Origin: Paenibacillus sp. A3
Lineage (GTDB): Bacteria > Bacillota > Bacilli > Paenibacillales > NBRC-103111
Assembly: GCF_001399685.1 (NCBI RefSeq)
Contig: NZ_JTHN01000010.1
Coordinates: 1 to 32,813, forward strand
Direction of reading: 5' to 3'
Length of the DNA stretch: 32,813 nt
The position numbers were made by a program, and so were the translations under genes. Position 1 is the first letter of the stretch, and each line of letters starts with the position of its first letter. Below the pieces are notes generated by a model that was not told the origin of the DNA, made no database searches, and saw only the letters and a list, made by a program, of their open reading frames with translations. Shown piece by piece: positions 14,484 through 22,200 of this stretch.

Positions 14484-14942
14484 TCAGTCCTCTCTCAGCA
14501 AAATCACTTGACGGCCGGTTGCCGTCCATGTCCGCATGGCACTCAGCCATCGCTCCGGTTCGGCTTCGGCTTGCCGGAGCAGCCCAGCCGCTTCCCGTGC
14601 CGTCAGAACCCGGTTCAAATACGCTTCGGCACAATGCGATAGATGCCAAGTCGGCGGGGCATCCGTAACAGCCACGCTTTCCGAATGCTCCGCTGCGGTG
14701 GACAATCGAATATCGCCGGATTGCGCCAGTGCAAACGGGAGCTCCTCCGTACCGCAGACCTCGCCCGACTCGTCCTCCGGCAGCAAATGCGCTTTGAACA
14801 TCATCAGCAGCCGCGGGTGGATTCGTCCCATCGCTTCCAGAAAACGCATCCTAAGGTTCTCAGGCTCGAGCAGAAACCTGTCTCCGCCGAGCAGAGCCGT
14901 TTCCCCGTCCCACGACAAGGGGACTAGCCAGAAGTCCGACAT
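14484..14942 (-). CDS. Hypothetical protein
   Basis: A 152-aa soluble protein without signal peptide or membrane segment and with no motif I recognise. It has several Trp residues (FWLVPLSWDG, PTWHLSHCAEAYL, RWLSAMRTWTATG), a Leu/Arg-rich helix (RMRFLEAMGRIHPRLLMMFKA) and an acidic loop. Its last codons contain the ribosome binding site of the next small gene (14202-14477). It starts 29 bp after the YlaH-like gene on the same strand, so it is likely in the typA-ylaH operon. It occupies the place of ylaI in the B. subtilis order, but lacks the small zinc-finger look of YlaI, so it is not the same gene. Confidence 0.65.
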   Translation of the reverse strand: MSDFWLVPLSWDGETALLGGDRFLLEPENLRMRFLEAMGRIHPRLLMMFKAHLLPEDESGEVCGTEELPFALAQSGDIRLSTAAEHSESVAVTDAPPTWHLSHCAEAYLNRVLTAREAAGLLRQAEAEPERWLSAMRTWTATGRQVILLRED

Positions 14943-14971
14943 CAGCCAAGCACCTCCATCGGGCCAAGCCC

Positions 14972-15244
14972 TTACGATTTGCGGTTTTCCCGGTCCTGAA
15001 CGTAGTAGCGAATCCGAACCATGAGCATCAGCACGACCGCTACAGTTAAGCTGAGCACGATCGGCAGCCCCGCCAGTTGAAAGAACAGCAGCATCGCCGA
15101 TCCGAGAGCCAGCATTAAGTAGATGATAGCGTCTTTGAGAATCGGCAGCTTCCGCGTCTTGAATACTTTATTGTACACGTAAGTAATCAGCACGAAGATG
15201 ATGATCCATGTGACAAACGGATGCGCCCTCAGCCATTCGAGCAT
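14972..15244 (-). CDS. ylaH: YlaH-like membrane protein
   Basis: A 90-aa protein with three hydrophobic segments (FVTWIIIFVLITYVYNKVF; IIYLMLALGSAMLLFFQLAGL; PIVLSLTVAVVLMLMVRIRYY) and a basic loop TRKLPILKD between the first two, matching the YlaH family. Function is unknown. The ATG at 15244 has AAAGGAGG 7 bp upstream, clearly better than an upstream in-frame start at 15280. It follows typA, exactly as ylaG-ylaH in B. subtilis. There is no strong terminator between them. Confidence 0.85.
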   Translation of the reverse strand: MLEWLRAHPFVTWIIIFVLITYVYNKVFKTRKLPILKDAIIYLMLALGSAMLLFFQLAGLPIVLSLTVAVVLMLMVRIRYYVQDRENRKS

Positions 15245-15331
15245 CGCGAATCCTCCTTTATGTATTATGTAGACTTGCAAAGAAAGCTCCGATTGCTCAG
15301 AGCTTTCCCGCGTCTTCTTTATTGAGTTGAA

Positions 15332-17173
15332 TTAAGCGTTGGCTTCCGCCATTTTACGCTGCTTTTCGAAACGTTCGCGCTCGCCTTTGTTCAATATTTT
15401 TTTGCGAAGGCGAATCGATTTCGGCGTAATTTCGCAATATTCGTCGTCATTCAAATATTCGAGCGCCTGCTCCATCGAGTAGAGCCGCGGCGTTTTCATT
15501 TTGACCGTATCTTCTTTTGTTGCCGAACGGACGTTCGTCAACTGTTTTTCTTTGCAAATGTTCACGATGATGTCGTTATCGCGGTTGTGCTCGCCAACGA
15601 TCATGCCTTCGTAAACCTCCGTGCCTGGTTCCAGGAACAGCGTACCGCGGTCTTCGACCGATAGCATACCATAGAACGTGGAAGTACCTGTCTCGCTTGA
15701 GATCAGCACGCCTTCATGACGTCCGCCCACGCCGCTGCCCGCATACGGACCGTAGCTGTCGAACGCGTGGTTCATAACGCCGTAGCCGCGGGTTAGCGTC
15801 AGGAAGTAGGTCCGGTACCCGATCAAACCGCGGGCCGGAATGAGAAACTCCAGACGAACGTTGCCGGAGCCATTGTTGATCATATTGACCATCTCGGCTT
15901 TACGCGTACCGAGGCTTTCCATAACGGAGCCCATGCTGTCTTCCGGCAAATCGATAATCAGCCGCTCGATCGGCTCCATTTTTTGGCCGTCGATCACGCG
16001 AATGATGACTTCCGGCTTCGATACCTGCAGCTCGAATCCTTCGCGGCGCATATTTTCGATCAAAATACCGAGATGCAGCTCGCCGCGGCCGGATACGATA
16101 AACGCGTCGGGGCTGTCCGTTTCGTCGACGCGAAGGCTGACGTCGGTTTCCAGCTCTTTGAACAGACGCTCGCGCAGCTTGCGGCTCGTTACCCATTTTC
16201 CTTCGCGGCCTGCAAACGGGCTGTTGTTGACGAGGAACGTCATCTGCAGCGTCGGCTCGTCGATCTTCAGCACCGGCAGCGCTTCAGGATTCGCCGGATC
16301 GGCCAGCGTTTCCCCGATGTTGATGTCCTTGATCCCGGAGATCGCGATGATATCGCCCGCGCCCGCCTCTTCGATCTCGATGCGCTTCAAGCCTTGAAAG
16401 CCGAAGAGCTTCTCGACGCGCGCTTGCTTCACTTGCCCTTCGCGGTTGATAACCGCAATCGGCTGACCTTGACGCACTGTTCCGCGGTTTACACGGCCGA
16501 TAGCGATCCGGCCCAAGTACTCGTTATAATCCATCAGCGTGACAAGGAATTGCAAAGGCTCCTCGACATTCTCGGTCGGCGCCGGAATGTGGCTGACGAT
16601 CGTATCGTAGAGCGCCTGCATGTTTTCGCCCAGCTTTTCCGGATCCAAGCTGGACATTCCCATAAGACCCGATGCGTAAACGACCGGGAAGTCAAGCTGA
16701 TTGTCGTCCGCTCCCAGCTCGATGAACAGATCGAGTACTTCATCGACCACTTCGGCCGGTCTGGCGTTCGGACGGTCGATTTTATTGACGACGACGATCG
16801 GCGTCAAATGCTGTTCCAGCGCTTTGCGCAGCACGAACTTCGTCTGCGGCATCGTTCCTTCGAAGGCGTCGACGACAAGCAGTACGCCGTCGACCATTTT
16901 CATAATCCGCTCCACTTCGCCGCCGAAGTCGGCGTGGCCCGGAGTATCGACGATATTGATCAAGAAGTCTTTGTATTGGATGGCCGTATTTTTCGCCAAA
17001 ATGGTAATGCCGCGTTCCCGTTCGATATCGTTCGAGTCCATGGCGCGTTCCTGCACCGCCTCGTTCTCCCGGAATGTTCCGGATTGCTGAAGCAGTTTAT
17101 CCACCAGCGTTGTTTTGCCGTGGTCGACGTGGGCGATGATGGCGATATTACGAATTTTGTCTCTCGAATGCAT
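15332..17173 (-). CDS. typA: Ribosome-associated translational GTPase TypA/BipA
   Basis: A 613-aa EF-G-like GTPase that binds the 70S ribosome and assists 50S assembly and stress or cold growth in known bacteria. The G domain shows G1 HVDHGKTT (15-22), G2 within RERGITI, G3 DTPGHADF and G4 NKIDRP. Domain II, the EF-G-like domains III/V ([45 protein letters not shown]) and the BipA-specific C-terminal domain ([27 protein letters not shown]) are all present; length is normal. Upstream is a near-consensus promoter (17291-17319) and a hairpin at the predicted mRNA 5' end (17251-17279). The ribosome binding site AGAGGA is about 12 bp from the ATG, rather far. ylaH follows. Confidence 0.97.
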   Translation of the reverse strand: MHSRDKIRNIAIIAHVDHGKTTLVDKLLQQSGTFRENEAVQERAMDSNDIERERGITILAKNTAIQYKDFLINIVDTPGHADFGGEVERIMKMVDGVLLVVDAFEGTMPQTKFVLRKALEQHLTPIVVVNKIDRPNARPAEVVDEVLDLFIELGADDNQLDFPVVYASGLMGMSSLDPEKLGENMQALYDTIVSHIPAPTENVEEPLQFLVTLMDYNEYLGRIAIGRVNRGTVRQGQPIAVINREGQVKQARVEKLFGFQGLKRIEIEEAGAGDIIAISGIKDINIGETLADPANPEALPVLKIDEPTLQMTFLVNNSPFAGREGKWVTSRKLRERLFKELETDVSLRVDETDSPDAFIVSGRGELHLGILIENMRREGFELQVSKPEVIIRVIDGQKMEPIERLIIDLPEDSMGSVMESLGTRKAEMVNMINNGSGNVRLEFLIPARGLIGYRTYFLTLTRGYGVMNHAFDSYGPYAGSGVGGRHEGVLISSETGTSTFYGMLSVEDRGTLFLEPGTEVYEGMIVGEHNRDNDIIVNICKEKQLTNVRSATKEDTVKMKTPRLYSMEQALEYLNDDEYCEITPKSIRLRKKILNKGERERFEKQRKMAEANA

Positions 17174-17250
17174 GTAGTCTCAAAATCCTCTCTTTGAATT
17201 TGGCTCAATGTCGTGCTCCTTGTTGCCGGAGCGCAGCCCGTTCACAAAAG

Positions 17251-17279
17251 TAGCGTCGGACGTAAGCGCCGACGCTACA
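17251..17279 (-). promoter_or_regulatory. Hairpin at the 5' end of the typA leader (or weak terminator)
   Basis: A perfect 10-bp stem (GTAGCGTCGG / CCGACGCTAC) with a 9-nt loop. On the minus strand it is followed only by CTTTTG-like sequence, a poor T-tract. It begins about 5 nt after the start site predicted from the promoter at 17291-17319, so it would cap the typA mRNA. It could also stop read-through from terC. Confidence 0.6.
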
Positions 17280-17290
17280 ATTCACACTTT

Positions 17291-17319
17291 ATTATACGTG
17301 CAGATGCCGCAAAACGCAA
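17291..17319 (-). promoter_or_regulatory. typA promoter
   Basis: Minus-strand TTGCGT (17319-17314), an exact 17-bp spacer and a perfect TATAAT (17296-17291). It lies about 120 bp upstream of the typA start. Confidence 0.65.
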
Positions 17320-17400
17320 GATAGATTGCGGGATTAACCGATTATTTACAAATGCCTTTACATGGCTGAAAAGCGGCGTTCCGATAGCCTGCAAAACCGT

Positions 17401-18069
17401 CTAGGTATGCCGCTGCCGCGGCCGGAACACCCATTTCTTAAGCACGCCGGACGCAAGTACGATCAAGGTCGTGACGAACGGCAGCACATAATGCGAAATA
17501 TCCCCGAGCAGTCGGGTTGCCAGCTTCTCGTCGGCGATAAACATTTCCCCTGCGGTGTAGCCAAGAATGCCCGCTCCCAAATAAACGAAAATGGGGTACC
17601 GCTTCAGCAAATTGACGACCAGGGTGCTTCCCCAAACGATAATCGGAATGCTAAGCCCGATCCCGAGAATGATCACCCCGACCTCTCCCTTCGCTTTGGC
17701 CGCGATGGCCAATACGTTGTCGAGGCTCATGACAAAATCCGCCAAAATAATCGTGCTGACCGCTTTGCCGAGGGTAGCCGCCTGCTTCACGTCGGAATGA
17801 TCCTCTTCGTCGATCAGCAGCTTGATGGCAATCCATAGCAGCAGCACCGAGCCGAGCGCTTGAATGAACGGCACTTTCAAGATGTAGACCGCAATGACGG
17901 TCAGCACGACCCGCAAGGCGATCGCCCCGAAGGCCCCCCACCAAATCGCCTGCTTTCGCTGATGCAAAGGCAAATTTTTACTCGCCAAAGCAATGACGAC
18001 GGCATTGTCACCGCTCAGCACGATATTGATCAGCATAATTTGAAGAAACAAAATGAACCAATCCAGCAT
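17401..18069 (-). CDS. TerC family integral membrane protein (YjbE/YkoY-like, probable metal transport)
   Basis: A 222-aa protein with about seven membrane segments. Family signatures are the first-helix motif NIVLSGDNAVVIALASKNLP and the repeat in a later helix, DFVMSLDNVLAIAAKAKGE; the paired SGDN/SLDN acidic residues are thought to line the metal path. Relatives in B. subtilis (YceF, YkoY) export or supply manganese to secreted enzymes. The ATG at 18069 has GGAGGT 7 bp upstream. It begins 63 bp after thiI, so there is no room for a yybP-ykoY Mn riboswitch, often found in front of relatives. No enzymatic motif. Substrate assignment is by family only. Confidence 0.88.
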   Translation of the reverse strand: MLDWFILFLQIMLINIVLSGDNAVVIALASKNLPLHQRKQAIWWGAFGAIALRVVLTVIAVYILKVPFIQALGSVLLLWIAIKLLIDEEDHSDVKQAATLGKAVSTIILADFVMSLDNVLAIAAKAKGEVGVIILGIGLSIPIIVWGSTLVVNLLKRYPIFVYLGAGILGYTAGEMFIADEKLATRLLGDISHYVLPFVTTLIVLASGVLKKWVFRPRQRHT

Positions 18070-18132
18070 TGTCGTTACCTCCATCTCATTTAATTCGATC
18101 TGGAGTCCGGCGAACGATGGCATAGGATAAGC

Positions 18133-19347
18133 TTAGAAAAAAGAGGAGAATGGATCTTCTTGTTCCGTCCGACGGTCCGTATCTATCCATAAGGTTTCCG
18201 TATTACGCACCGCTTCATCCATTTCTTCCTGCAGCCAGGGCATTCCCGCTTCGATGCTTTCGACGATCTTCAAGTTCGGGTTGGTGCTCGGACTTGGCGG
18301 CAAAAACAACGTGCAGCAATCCTCATAAGGCAAAATAGACACTTCGTATGAATCGATCGCCTCCGCGAGGCGGATAATTTCCAACTTTTCCATGCAGACG
18401 AGCGGACGGATCAGCGGAAGATGCACGGCCCGGCCGATGGCATTCATGCTGGAAAGCGTTTGGCTGGCCACTTGTCCCAAGCTTTCCCCGGTGACGATCG
18501 CGCCCGCCCCGTTCGCCTCGGCCAGCTTCTCTGCGATCCGCATCATGGCTCTGCGCAGCACCGTGATCAGCAGATTTTCCCGGTACGCTTCGTGAATCTT
18601 GGTCTGCACGCCGGTGAACGGCACCATGTGCAGCTTGATCGGCCCGGCATAAACGGCCAGCTTCCGGACCAGCTCCTTCACTTTCTCTTGGGATCTCTCG
18701 CTGGTATAAGGATAGCTGTGAAAATGGACGGCTTCCACTGCCAGCCCTTGGCGCATAGCCAAATATCCGGCTACCGGACTGTCGATGCCCCCGGACAGCA
18801 TAAGCACCGCTTTGCCGTTCGTACCGAGCGGGAACCCCCCGGCGCCCGGGTCCACTTGGCTGTACACGAGCGCTTGCCGTTCGCGAAGCTCGACTTTCAG
18901 CTCCGCTTCCGGCCGACGCACGTCCACTTTCAGGTCGGGCATCGCCCTTAATACATAGCCTCCGACGAGCCGGTTCATCTCTTGCGAATCGTGCGGAAAG
19001 CTTTTGTTCACGCGGCGCACGCTGACCTTGAACGTCCGCGGCTGCGGGTCCATAGCCTGCATCGCCAAGAGCGCCGTTTCCTGCACACGCTCCAGTTCCA
19101 ATTCCGTCGTAAGCACGGGACTGAACGACACAACGCCGAACACCGTCTTGAGCGGCTCGCGCACCGCTTCGTAAGGCGTACCGTTCAAATGCAGCGTAAT
19201 TCGCCCGAATTCTTTTTCATACTTGATGGCTCCCCAAGGACGCAATACTCGTTTCAACTGCTGCAAAACCGCTTGCTCGAACCGGTGGCGGTTGCGTCCT
19301 TTAAGCGTCAATTCCCCCAAACGGAGGACGACCTGTTGCGGTGTCAT
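18133..19347 (-). CDS. thiI: tRNA 4-thiouridine synthase ThiI
   Basis: Adenylates U8 of tRNA and transfers sulfur to form s4U; also linked to thiazole synthesis in some bacteria. The 404 aa comprise an N-terminal ferredoxin-like domain, THUMP (about 60-165) and a PP-loop ATPase with SGGIDSP at 185-191. The C-terminal rhodanese domain of the E. coli enzyme is absent, as is usual in Firmicutes, where a dedicated cysteine desulfurase delivers the sulfur. That partner lies 3 bp upstream on the same strand. The ATG follows GGAGGT. The C-terminal tail (TEQEDPFSSFF) is not conserved. Confidence 0.95.
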   Translation of the reverse strand: MTPQQVVLRLGELTLKGRNRHRFEQAVLQQLKRVLRPWGAIKYEKEFGRITLHLNGTPYEAVREPLKTVFGVVSFSPVLTTELELERVQETALLAMQAMDPQPRTFKVSVRRVNKSFPHDSQEMNRLVGGYVLRAMPDLKVDVRRPEAELKVELRERQALVYSQVDPGAGGFPLGTNGKAVLMLSGGIDSPVAGYLAMRQGLAVEAVHFHSYPYTSERSQEKVKELVRKLAVYAGPIKLHMVPFTGVQTKIHEAYRENLLITVLRRAMMRIAEKLAEANGAGAIVTGESLGQVASQTLSSMNAIGRAVHLPLIRPLVCMEKLEIIRLAEAIDSYEVSILPYEDCCTLFLPPSPSTNPNLKIVESIEAGMPWLQEEMDEAVRNTETLWIDTDRRTEQEDPFSSFF

Positions 19348-19350
19348 AAG

Positions 19351-20517
19351 TTACCTCCGTTCGTTCTTCCCGGCCATGGCCGGTTTTAACTCTTCTACAA
19401 GCTGTTTAAGCACGCGGCAAAAGCGGTCCGCATCGCCCTCGGTCTGCTGAAGCGAGTAGCTAAGTCGGATGCCGCTGACTGCGACAGACGGGTTCGCCCC
19501 CATGGCCGACAGCACGCGGCTGGGCTTCTCCGCTCCCGAAGAGCAGGCCGAGCGGGTCGACACATAAATGCCGTGCCGCTCCAAAGCATGCACGAGCACC
19601 TCGGACCTCATGCCGGGAAACGAAAAATGGACAATATGCGGCGCCATATCTTCCGGCCGCTCCGAACCGTTCAACACAAGCTCCGGAATTTGGCGGACTC
19701 CCTCGATCAAACGGGCACGCACTCTGGCCGTATGCGCCGCAAATGCAGGCTGCTCCTGAACGGCCATCCGCACAGCCTTGGCCATCCCCACCACAGCCGG
19801 GACATTTTCCGTCCCCGAACGAAGCCCTTCCTCCTGCCCGCCTCCGAACAGCAGCGGCTGCAATTCGACCCCGCGCCGGCAGTATAAGAACCCGATGCCC
19901 TTCGGGCCGCGAAGCTTATGGGCGGCACTGGACATCAGATCGATTCCGTGCCGCTTCGGGTCGACTGGGAGCTTCCCGATAGCTTGTACGGCATCGACGT
20001 GAAACAATGTCTTGGGTCGGCTGCGCAGCAGGGCGCCGATCGCTTCAATCGGTTGAATCCGGCCCATTTCATTGTTTACATGCATCACGCTGACCAGAAT
20101 CGTTTCGTTGGTCAATGCTTGCTCAAGGTCTGTCAGTTTAATTTGACCTGTAGCATCCACCGGCAAATAGGTCACTTGAAAGCCCTCTTCTTCCAGTTTA
20201 CGAAAGGTTTCGTAAACTGATGCATGCTCGATGGACGAAGTGATCAAATGATTGCCCCGCGAACGGTATCGGTAGGCCGCTCCGCGGATGGCCAAGTTGT
20301 TGCTCTCCGTTCCGCCGGACGTAAACCGGATCTCATTCGGGTCGCAGCGTAGAGCGTTCGCAATCGTTTCCCGCGAACGGCTTACGAGCTGCTCGGCTTC
20401 CAAACCCAGCTTATGCAAGGACGACGGATTGCCGAAGTGCGATTTCATCACTTCGGTCATGACGCCGATGACTTCGTCATACATAGGCGCGGTTGCCGCG
20501 TAATCCATATACAGCAT
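19351..20517 (-). CDS. nifZ: Cysteine desulfurase partner of ThiI (NifZ/IscS-like)
   Basis: PLP-dependent enzyme that takes sulfur from cysteine and passes a persulfide to ThiI, 388 aa. It shows the start YMDYAATAP, the substrate-binding TSGGTESNN (66-74), EHASV with the stacking His, HVDAVQAIGK, the PLP lysine in SAAHKLRGPKG (K201) and the persulfide loop STRSACSSG (C325). All key residues are intact. Its stop is 3 bp before the thiI start, so the two are co-translated; this pairing defines the s4U-specific enzyme in B. subtilis (NifZ) and distinguishes it from the Fe-S enzyme SufS or IscS. The name is given on context. The ribosome binding site is AAGGGGA. Confidence 0.9.
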   Translation of the reverse strand: MLYMDYAATAPMYDEVIGVMTEVMKSHFGNPSSLHKLGLEAEQLVSRSRETIANALRCDPNEIRFTSGGTESNNLAIRGAAYRYRSRGNHLITSSIEHASVYETFRKLEEEGFQVTYLPVDATGQIKLTDLEQALTNETILVSVMHVNNEMGRIQPIEAIGALLRSRPKTLFHVDAVQAIGKLPVDPKRHGIDLMSSAAHKLRGPKGIGFLYCRRGVELQPLLFGGGQEEGLRSGTENVPAVVGMAKAVRMAVQEQPAFAAHTARVRARLIEGVRQIPELVLNGSERPEDMAPHIVHFSFPGMRSEVLVHALERHGIYVSTRSACSSGAEKPSRVLSAMGANPSVAVSGIRLSYSLQQTEGDADRFCRVLKQLVEELKPAMAGKNERR

Positions 20518-20555
20518 TTGTCATTCCCCTTTTTCGTAGTCTCTCCTTGGTCCAG

Positions 20556-20610
20556 GAAGAAAATAAGACCAATGGTCGGCTCCCGCAAACGGAGTGCCTA
20601 CGATTGGTCT
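20556..20610 (-). terminator. Intrinsic terminator after the lytic transglycosylase gene
   Basis: AGACCAAT and ATTGGTCT (20610-20603, 20573-20566) form a perfect 8-bp outer stem enclosing a second imperfect stem (CTCCG / CGGGAG), followed on the minus strand by TATTTTCTT. Confidence 0.7.
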
Positions 20611-20618
20611 CGCTCATT

Positions 20619-21344
20619 TCATGCCTCGTAGTGCTCTTTCAACGCCAATACTTTGCGTACGTACTGCTGTGTTTCGGCAGGCAGCAGATGCAGCTTTTCG
20701 GCTAATTCCTGATCGTTTCGAATGCCCAGCCGATCCAGCCTTGTAGGTCCTGCATTGTAAGCGGCGAGCGCGGTGCCCAAACTGCCGCCGTATTTGGATA
20801 GCAAGTTGGACAAGTAACGGGTCCCGCCGTGGATATTTTGCGCCGGGTCGAACGGATTGTCCACTCCCAATCCTTGACCGGTTGCGTCCATCAATTGCAT
20901 CAAGCCCTTGGCTCCCGCACCGGATACAGCATTGGCATTAAAAGACGATTCTGCATGGATGACCGCTTTCACTACACTGGGCTCGACGCCGAACCGGCGG
21001 CTGGCTTCCTGAATCAGCGGCTCGTAGGCCGACGGCTTCACAGCGGAGGCGAACTTGTTCGTGAGCGCGCCTGCGGAAGCGGCGGACAATCCGCTTAGCA
21101 TAGCCGGGCCCCAAGCTTGTCCCGGGACGAGCCCGGCTCCTGCTGACAGGCCGGCCGTACTTTGGGGCGAAGCCGAATCCATACCGGCCAGCAGCCCGTT
21201 CAATATGGAGGCAAAGTCCGTATTATCGCTTTGCTCGGTTACGGAATTTCTGCCGGAGGTCAGCAAGCTTAATTGGTTCATCACCTGAAGCTGCAGCAGC
21301 TCTTTAATCGTATAGGGATCGATAGCTTTTGTCGATAAGTTCAT
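20619..21344 (-). CDS. Soluble lytic transglycosylase (SLT/GEWL domain)
   Basis: A 241-aa protein with a C-terminal SLT domain (about 110-225) that cleaves the glycan strand of peptidoglycan. The catalytic glutamate is in VIHAESSFN, followed by SGAGAKGLMQLMDATGQGLGV, DNPFDPAQNIHGGTRYLSNLL and TALAAYNAGP, the standard family signatures. The N-terminal about 100 residues are Ser/Gly/Leu-rich and disordered-looking, and no signal peptide is present. B. subtilis YjbJ has a similar layout, so export may be non-classical or the enzyme may act in the mother cell or forespore. GGAG lies 13 bp from the ATG, a long spacing. A terminator follows at 20556-20610. Confidence 0.88.
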   Translation of the reverse strand: MNLSTKAIDPYTIKELLQLQVMNQLSLLTSGRNSVTEQSDNTDFASILNGLLAGMDSASPQSTAGLSAGAGLVPGQAWGPAMLSGLSAASAGALTNKFASAVKPSAYEPLIQEASRRFGVEPSVVKAVIHAESSFNANAVSGAGAKGLMQLMDATGQGLGVDNPFDPAQNIHGGTRYLSNLLSKYGGSLGTALAAYNAGPTRLDRLGIRNDQELAEKLHLLPAETQQYVRKVLALKEHYEA

Positions 21345-21424
21345 CGGTTGCGGAAGTCTCCTTGTACCGGGATTCTTTTCCCATTGTACACTTTTTTGGG
21401 CGACTCAGCCACAATAAAATTTTA

Positions 21425-21457
21425 AAGAAAAACGGCAGACCGGTGCCGGCCTGCCGT
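21425..21457 (-). terminator. Intrinsic terminator after the small membrane protein gene
   Basis: ACGGCAGGCCGG pairs with CCGGTCTGCCGT (arms in 21432-21457, one wobble), followed on the minus strand by TTTTTCTTT. Confidence 0.85.
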
Positions 21458-21464
21458 CTCCGCC

Positions 21465-21884
21465 TCAAGCGTATAGAGGAACCAAAATGAAATAACCGGC
21501 CAGCGCGATCAAACCGATGATGATCGACCAAGTGCCCAGCGAACGCTCGCCCAACATATAAGCAAACAGCCCTAGCAGGGCTGACGTCGAGCCGAGCAGC
21601 GCCGGATAAAGAAACCACGCCAGAATAGACAGCACGAGCGCCGTATATCCAAGCCAGCGGTAAGACGTTTCCGCCTTTTCCTCCGTACCCTTTTCCGTTA
21701 CGGCCACTGGCTGCGTTAAGCGGGATTTGTCCTGCCGCGAACCGCCACCGGGATAAGTGATCTCCGCGGCGAATTCCTCGTGCGTCTTCCTGCCGGATTC
21801 CCTGCGCAGCTGTTCTTGCTTGAACTTCCTCAGCGACCTGTCGTCCCGAACCGAACCGGGATGTCTTCCGAGCTTCCGTTTCAT
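21465..21884 (-). CDS. Hypothetical small membrane protein
   Basis: A 139-aa protein. The first about 75 residues are highly charged and basic (MKRKLGRHPGSVRDDRSLRK and on), with no signal peptide. The C-terminal about 60 residues hold two or three membrane segments (YTALVLSILAWFLYPALLG, TSALLGLFAYMLG, TWSIIIGLIALAGYFILV). The ATG at 21884 has GGAAGGGG upstream; longer in-frame extensions lack a ribosome binding site. Not recognised; a DNA- or membrane-associated role cannot be read from sequence. It follows the DUF1540 gene by 58 bp and ends at a terminator. Confidence 0.7.
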   Translation of the reverse strand: MKRKLGRHPGSVRDDRSLRKFKQEQLRRESGRKTHEEFAAEITYPGGGSRQDKSRLTQPVAVTEKGTEEKAETSYRWLGYTALVLSILAWFLYPALLGSTSALLGLFAYMLGERSLGTWSIIIGLIALAGYFILVPLYA

Positions 21885-21942
21885 TCGGTCCCCTTCCCTT
21901 CCTGAGAGAAATGAACGCTTGACACTTCCGGAAAAACGGTGC

Positions 21943-22152
21943 TTATTTCGATTTTCTCGGCGCGAAGGTGTGACAACAGGTGTTCTGCGAGCTCGCCGCC
22001 CGGTCTTGATGATCCTCGAACTCGGCTCCGAACTCCGCATCATACTTGATGTCCGCATGTTTGTCGATCTCGATCATAATCGTGCTTGCGTTGCAATTGT
22101 TTCCCTGCGCCCAATATTCACAGTTGGAAACACTGCATTTGACATCTGGCAT
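21943..22152 (-). CDS. DUF1540 domain protein (small Cys-rich)
   Basis: A 69-aa protein with the DUF1540 pattern: VKCSVSNCEYWAQGNNCNA (Cys 6, 11 and 20) and TCCHTF near the end (Cys 59 and 60), with an IMIEIDKHAD segment between. The five cysteines and conserved His suggest a small metal-binding fold, often zinc. B. subtilis spore proteins include members of this family; the function is unsettled. I start at the second of two tandem ATGs (22152), 8 bp after GAGAGGGG; the other (22155) is close and possible. Confidence 0.88.
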   Translation of the reverse strand: MPDVKCSVSNCEYWAQGNNCNASTIMIEIDKHADIKYDAEFGAEFEDHQDRAASSQNTCCHTFAPRKSK

Positions 22153-22200
22153 CATAATCACCCCTCTCTCAGCTTACCCGCATCAAAAAGGGGATATACT

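Noticed and set aside
15983..17197. 404-codon plus-strand open frame opposite typA
   Set aside because: Antisense shadow of a highly conserved GTPase; its His/Arg/Asp-rich composition is typical of reverse-strand translation.
18070..18132. Possible yybP-ykoY manganese riboswitch before the TerC gene
   Set aside because: Only 63 bp separate it from thiI, too short for this riboswitch, and none of its conserved loops is visible.
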